In this document: positions 5,113 through 7,853 of the stretch, piece after piece | How the letters are laid out: each line of letters begins with the position of its first letter | Numbering within the stretch: position 1 is the stretch's first letter | Assembly: GCA_027325905.1 (NCBI GenBank) | Contig: DAIEEM010000059.1 | Span: forward strand, 1-7,853 | Direction: 5' to 3' | DNA length: 7,853 nucleotides | From: Rhodocyclaceae bacterium | Lineage (GTDB): Bacteria > Pseudomonadota > Gammaproteobacteria > Burkholderiales > Rhodocyclaceae | Program-made: the position numbers and the translations under genes | Notes under the pieces: generated by a model | What the model was told of the DNA's origin: nothing | What the model saw: only the letters and a program-made list of their open reading frames with translations | Database searches by the model: none

Positions 5113-6453
5113 GTTCAGCGCAGCCAGCAGCTTGTCGTGGATGCCGCCGAAGCCGCCGTTGCTCATGACCAGGACTTGATCGCCGGGGTGCGCTGCGTCG
5201 ACAATTGCAGACACCAGCACGTCGAGGTCGTCGAAACTCCGGGCTTTGGCTCCCATCGGCGCCAGCGCTTCGCCGGCGTCCCAGCCCAGATGCTTGGCAT
5301 AGCAGAACACTTGATCGGCTTCGGCCAGGCTGCTTGGCAGTTGCGCCTTCATCGTGCCGAGTTTCATCGTGTTCGAACGCGGCTCGAGGACGGCGAGAAT
5401 CCGCCCCGGACCGATTTTCTTGCGCAGGCCCGCAATCGTGACGGCGATCGCGGTCGGGTGATGGGCGAAATCGTCGTACACCGTCACGCCCCGCACCGTG
5501 CCGCGCACTTCGAGGCGGCGCTTGATGCCCTTGAAGCGGCCGAGCGCCTGGAGCCCGACGTCGACCGGCACGCCGGCATGGCGGGCGGCCGCCAGCGCCG
5601 CCAGGGCGTTGGCGCGGTTATGGGCGCCAAGCAGTTCGAGCTGCGCGCTGCCGACGCTCGCGCCGGCCTGGCTCACTTCGAAGCGGCCGTCGTCATCGGG
5701 CTCGCCGGCTTGCCAGCCGTCGGCGACATCGAACCACTCCACCGGCGTCCAGCAGCCGCGCGCCAGCACCCGTTTCAGCGACGCTTCCCGGCCGTTGACG
5801 ACGATCAGGCCATGGGCCGGTAAAGTACGCACAAGATGGTGAAATTGCGTCTCGATGGCCGCAAGATCGGAGAAGATGTCTGCATGATCGAACTCGAGAT
5901 TATTAAGGATCGCCGTCCGCGGACGGTAATGCACGAACTTCGAGCGCTTGTCGCAAAAAGCCGTGTCGTATTCATCGGCCTCGATGACGAAGAACGGCGA
6001 ATCGGTCAGCCGCGCCGACGCCCCGAAGTTCTGTGGTACGCCGCCGACGAGGAAGCCCGGATTGAGCCCGGCGTCTTCGAGTATCCAGGCGAGCAGCGAG
6101 GTCGTCGTCGTCTTGCCGTGAGTGCCCGCCACCCCCAGCACCCAGCGTCCGCGCAGGATGTTGTCGGCCAGCCACTGCGGCCCCGAGACATAGGGCAGAT
6201 TGCGGTCGAGGATTTCCTCCAGTAGCGGGTTGCCGCGCGAAATCGCGTTGCCGACGACGTAGAGGTCTGGTGCCAGCGCCGTCTGGTCGGCACCGTAACC
6301 CTCGACCAGGCCGATGCCCTGCTCTTCGAGTTGGGTGCTCATCGGCGGATAGACATTGGCGTCGCAGCCGGTGACGCGATGGCCGTCGGCGCGCGCCAGG
6401 AGCGCGACGCCTCCCATGAACGTCCCGCAGATGCCGAGGATGTGAATGTGCAT
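5095..6453 (-). CDS. mpl: UDP-N-acetylmuramate:L-alanyl-gamma-D-glutamyl-meso-diaminopimelate ligase (Mpl)
   Basis: Mpl attaches the recycled tripeptide L-Ala-gamma-D-Glu-mesoDAP to UDP-MurNAc in the cytoplasm using ATP, returning murein turnover products to peptidoglycan synthesis. The 452-residue protein shows the Mur ligase order: an N-terminal UDP-binding domain starting MHIHILGICGTFMGG (1-15), ATP loop AGTHGKTTT (109-117), EADEYDTAF (158-166) and NNLEFDHADIF (184-194) in the central domain, HNR (278-280), then the C-terminal domain with YDDFAHHP (326-333), EPRSNTMK (357-364) and SNGGFGGIH (431-439). GTFMGG and EADEYDTAF distinguish Mpl from MurC. ATG 6453 is preferred over an in-frame TTG at 6471, because family members start with MHIHI; the ribosome-binding site is weak. 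The gene converges on rpoH and diverges from the gene at 6518. The protein is complete with all key motifs. Confidence 0.95.
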   Translation of the reverse strand: MHIHILGICGTFMGGVALLARADGHRVTGCDANVYPPMSTQLEEQGIGLVEGYGADQTALAPDLYVVGNAISRGNPLLEEILDRNLPYVSGPQWLADNILRGRWVLGVAGTHGKTTTTSLLAWILEDAGLNPGFLVGGVPQNFGASARLTDSPFFVIEADEYDTAFCDKRSKFVHYRPRTAILNNLEFDHADIFSDLAAIETQFHHLVRTLPAHGLIVVNGREASLKRVLARGCWTPVEWFDVADGWQAGEPDDDGRFEVSQAGASVGSAQLELLGAHNRANALAALAAARHAGVPVDVGLQALGRFKGIKRRLEVRGTVRGVTVYDDFAHHPTAIAVTIAGLRKKIGPGRILAVLEPRSNTMKLGTMKAQLPSSLAEADQVFCYAKHLGWDAGEALAPMGAKARSFDDLDVLVSAIVDAAHPGDQVLVMSNGGFGGIHDKLLAALNKNGQP

Positions 6454-6517
6454 GTAACGCCCAGCGTGCAATAATGGACGGGGATTCTAACCGAAGGCCT
6501 CGCGCCCATTCGTCGCC
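6454..6517. promoter_or_regulatory. Divergent promoter region between mpl and the NTase-like gene
   Basis: Only 64 bases separate the two divergent starts, so both promoters must lie here or just inside the genes. On the plus strand TGCAATAAT (6467-6475) is a good extended -10 (5 of 6 to TATAAT) with a poor -35. On the minus strand TAGAAT (complement of 6484-6489) is 5 of 6 to the -10 consensus, also without a good -35. The two boxes are nine bases apart, so the two polymerases would exclude each other. No operator palindrome is seen. Confidence 0.4.
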
Positions 6518-7117
6518 ATGCCCCGCCGCAAGCCTCCTGTCGCCGGCAACTCCCTGCGCCGCGAAATCGCCAGCGTCGCCGCCCGCCTGATGGCCGAAGA
6601 GGGCATCTCCGATTACGGCTACGCCAAGCGCAAGGCCACCAAGACATTGGGGGCAAGCGACGCGGAAGCCCTACCGACGAATGAGGAGATCGAGGCCGAG
6701 TTGCGCGCCTACCAATCGCTATACCAGGACGACGAGCAGCCGCAGCGGTTGCATGCGCTCCGGCAGACCGCGGTGGAAGTTATGGAACTCCTGGCCGAGT
6801 TTCGCCCTTACCTTACCGGCGCCGTACTCGACGGCACGGCGGGCCGCTACGCCGGCGTGGAAATCGACCTCTATGCCGACAGCGCGAAAGATGTCGAGAT
6901 CGCGCTGCTATCTCGCAATATCGCCTACGATCCAGACGAGAACATGCGCAATCGTCCGGACAGCCCGGAGGCGCAGCTCAGCCTCGACTGGGACGGCATC
7001 CCCGTTCGGCTTTCGATCTATCCCTACATCGCGGAACGCAGGCAGCAGCGCAATCCGCATACCGGACGGGCGCCCTCACGCGCCCGCCTCGAGGCCGTCG
7101 CCGCACTGCTGAAGTAG
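6518..7117 (+). CDS. Conserved hypothetical protein, possible nucleotidyltransferase-fold protein
   Basis: The 199-residue basic protein has two visible parts. Residues 1-90 are charged and helical ([27 protein letters not shown]), including an [18 protein letters not shown] stretch of a type I remember from uncharacterised proteins of beta- and gamma-proteobacteria. Residues 98-150 carry [24 protein letters not shown]. Here G101-A102, eleven bases-worth of variable residues and E115-I-D117 resemble the hG[GS]...[DE]h[DE] active-site pattern of minimal nucleotidyltransferases. The following [15 protein letters not shown] and [17 protein letters not shown] fit the next strands of such a fold. 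Serine is replaced by alanine in the glycine motif, so activity is uncertain. ATG 6518 is the only reasonable start; no strong ribosome-binding site precedes it. It is divergent from mpl and on the same strand as aroQ-accB. No signal peptide or membrane segment is visible. The fold assignment is inference. Confidence 0.75.
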   Translation: MPRRKPPVAGNSLRREIASVAARLMAEEGISDYGYAKRKATKTLGASDAEALPTNEEIEAELRAYQSLYQDDEQPQRLHALRQTAVEVMELLAEFRPYLTGAVLDGTAGRYAGVEIDLYADSAKDVEIALLSRNIAYDPDENMRNRPDSPEAQLSLDWDGIPVRLSIYPYIAERRQQRNPHTGRAPSRARLEAVAALLK

Positions 7118-7148
7118 CCGCCCGACACGGCCAAGGATATAGCCCTAC

Positions 7149-7178
7149 TGGACAAGTTGCACCCATTTGCGGCAAACT
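7149..7178 (+). promoter_or_regulatory. Possible promoter of aroQ-accB
   Basis: TGGACA (7149-7154) matches the -35 consensus in five of six bases. CAAACT (7173-7178), 18 bases further on, is only a weak -10. Transcription would begin about at the aroQ start codon (7186), giving a very short or leaderless message, which would fit the lack of a ribosome-binding site. The evidence is weak. Confidence 0.25.
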
Positions 7179-7185
7179 AGCGCCT

Positions 7186-7677
7186 ATGTCCAAGCAAACC
7201 AGCCGACAAAAGACCTCTTCGGAGGACGCCCGCGCTCCGCGCATCCTCATCCTGCATGGCCCCAACCTCAATCTCCTGGGGCGGCGCGAACCCGAAATCT
7301 ACGGCCACCGGACGCTTGGCGACATACACGCGGCAATGGAAGCCCGCGGCCGGGCCGCGGGCGTGCAGATCGAGAGCTACCAGAGCAACAGCGAAGGCGA
7401 ACTCATCGACCGCGTCCAGGCGGCCGCTGTCGAGGGTATCGAATTCATCGTCATCAACCCCGGCGGCTACACCCACACCAGCATCGCCTTGCGCGACGCC
7501 CTGGCCGGCGTGGCCATCCCGTTCATCGAAGTGCATCTTTCCAATATCCACGCGCGGGAAGCTTTCCGCCAACACTCGTACTTTTCCGACATTGCCGTCG
7601 GCGTGATTTGCGGCTTCGGCGCCCAGGGCTACGAACTGGCCCTAGACGCGGCGCTGGCCCGCATCCGCCGGTCCTAA
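7186..7677 (+). CDS. aroQ: 3-dehydroquinate dehydratase, type II
   Basis: AroQ removes water from 3-dehydroquinate to give 3-dehydroshikimate, step three of the shikimate pathway to aromatic amino acids. The 163-residue protein has the type II signature [17 protein letters not shown] (24-40) with catalytic Arg34 and Tyr39 on the mobile lid, [10 protein letters not shown] (90-99) with Asn91 and His97, and [11 protein letters not shown] (115-125) with catalytic His117, followed by FRQHSYFSD. All active-site residues of the dodecameric family are present. Family members usually begin one or two residues before the ILVLHGPN strand; here the only standard start gives an extra polar N-terminus of about 18 residues ([17 protein letters not shown]). 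No ribosome-binding site precedes ATG 7186. accB begins 41 bases downstream on the same strand, an arrangement common in proteobacteria, so the two are probably co-transcribed. Confidence 0.96.
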   Translation: MSKQTSRQKTSSEDARAPRILILHGPNLNLLGRREPEIYGHRTLGDIHAAMEARGRAAGVQIESYQSNSEGELIDRVQAAAVEGIEFIVINPGGYTHTSIALRDALAGVAIPFIEVHLSNIHAREAFRQHSYFSDIAVGVICGFGAQGYELALDAALARIRRS

Positions 7678-7684
7678 GCGGCAT

Positions 7685-7700
7685 CGGGCGCACGCGCCCG
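7685..7700. repeat. GC-rich inverted repeat between aroQ and accB
   Basis: CGGGCGC (7685-7691) and GCGCCCG (7694-7700) are perfect complements around AC; in RNA the inner pair would open to a four-base loop. There is no T-tract, so it is not a standard terminator. It may be an RNA-stability or partial-termination element within the aroQ-accB message, or only a by-product of high GC. Confidence 0.4.
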
Positions 7701-7718
7701 CAAACGCAGGGAACAAAA

Positions 7719-7853
7719 ATGGATCTCAGAAAACTCAAGACCTTGATCGACCTCGTCCAGAATTCGGGCATCTCCGAACTCGAAATCAGCGAGGGTGAAG
7801 AGAAAATCCGCATCGCCAAGCATTTCGCCGCGCCGGCGCCGACCACCGTCATG
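7719..7853 (+). CDS. accB: Biotin carboxyl carrier protein of acetyl-CoA carboxylase, N-terminal part (3' end outside window)
   Basis: The first 45 codons are present; the window ends inside the gene. The start [32 protein letters not shown] is the conserved N-terminal segment of AccB, followed by the beginning of the flexible Ala/Pro linker (FAAPAPTTV) that joins it to the C-terminal biotinyl domain. The biotinylation motif (AMKM) lies outside the window. AccB carries CO2 on biotin between biotin carboxylase (AccC) and the carboxyltransferase in the first step of fatty acid synthesis. AGGGAA (7708-7713) is a good ribosome-binding site five bases before ATG 7719. I see no clear promoter in the 41-base gap after aroQ, so read-through from aroQ is likely. 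accC is expected next, off the window. Confidence 0.95.
   Translation, partial: MDLRKLKTLIDLVQNSGISELEISEGEEKIRIAKHFAAPAPTTVM

Noticed and set aside
5137..5823. Plus-strand frames of 228 codons here and 129 codons at 5836-6225, opposite mpl
   Set aside because: Both lie antisense to mpl, which carries every Mur ligase motif; their sequences show only mirrored GC codon bias.
6454..6471. TTG at 6471 as an alternative mpl start adding six residues
   Set aside because: Mpl proteins begin with the MHIHI strand, and the extension has no better ribosome-binding site than the ATG at 6453.

Overview
This GC-rich window reads as an ordinary chromosomal stretch of a beta-proteobacterium. The Rhodocyclales (the Thauera/Azoarcus/Sterolibacterium kind) fit best. 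Reasons: a KorA/KorB 2-oxoacid oxidoreductase preceded by a flavoprotein gene, an rpoH with a CIRCE operator, a stand-alone mpl, and the aroQ-accB pair. The taxonomic call is inference; there is no rRNA gene or other direct marker.

Left part (1-3108, + strand): a tightly packed operon of the 3' end of an FAD/NAD(P)-type flavoprotein gene (korC-like), then korA (fused gamma-alpha subunit) and korB (TPP and iron-sulfur beta subunit). The first two genes overlap by one base and the next gap is 14 bases. In anaerobic aromatic degraders such an enzyme oxidises 2-oxoglutarate and supplies reduced ferredoxin and/or NADPH, linking the citric acid cycle to reductive ring attack. The substrate here is inferred, not visible.

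Middle part (3109-5112, + strand): about 320 bases without a convincing gene, with a bulged inverted repeat; then a probable 45-residue small ORF and a BamE-like lipoprotein of unknown function. The heat-shock sigma factor gene rpoH follows. Its short upstream region contains a near-perfect CIRCE operator (HrcA site), overlapped by possible sigma-70-like and sigma-E-like promoter elements. A strong intrinsic terminator closes rpoH, and its stem also encodes the last codons of the convergent mpl gene.

Right part (5095-7853): mpl (murein tripeptide ligase, peptidoglycan recycling) on the minus strand, a divergent gene for an uncharacterised 199-residue protein with a nucleotidyltransferase-like motif, then aroQ (type II 3-dehydroquinase) and the first 45 codons of accB (biotin carboxyl carrier protein of acetyl-CoA carboxylase), probably one transcription unit continuing off the window.

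I see no mobile element, CRISPR array, tRNA or rRNA. No clearly novel system is evident. The points most worth a second look are the layered control region of rpoH, the small ORF/lipoprotein pair, the NTase-like protein beside mpl, and the shared terminator/coding sequence at the rpoH-mpl junction.
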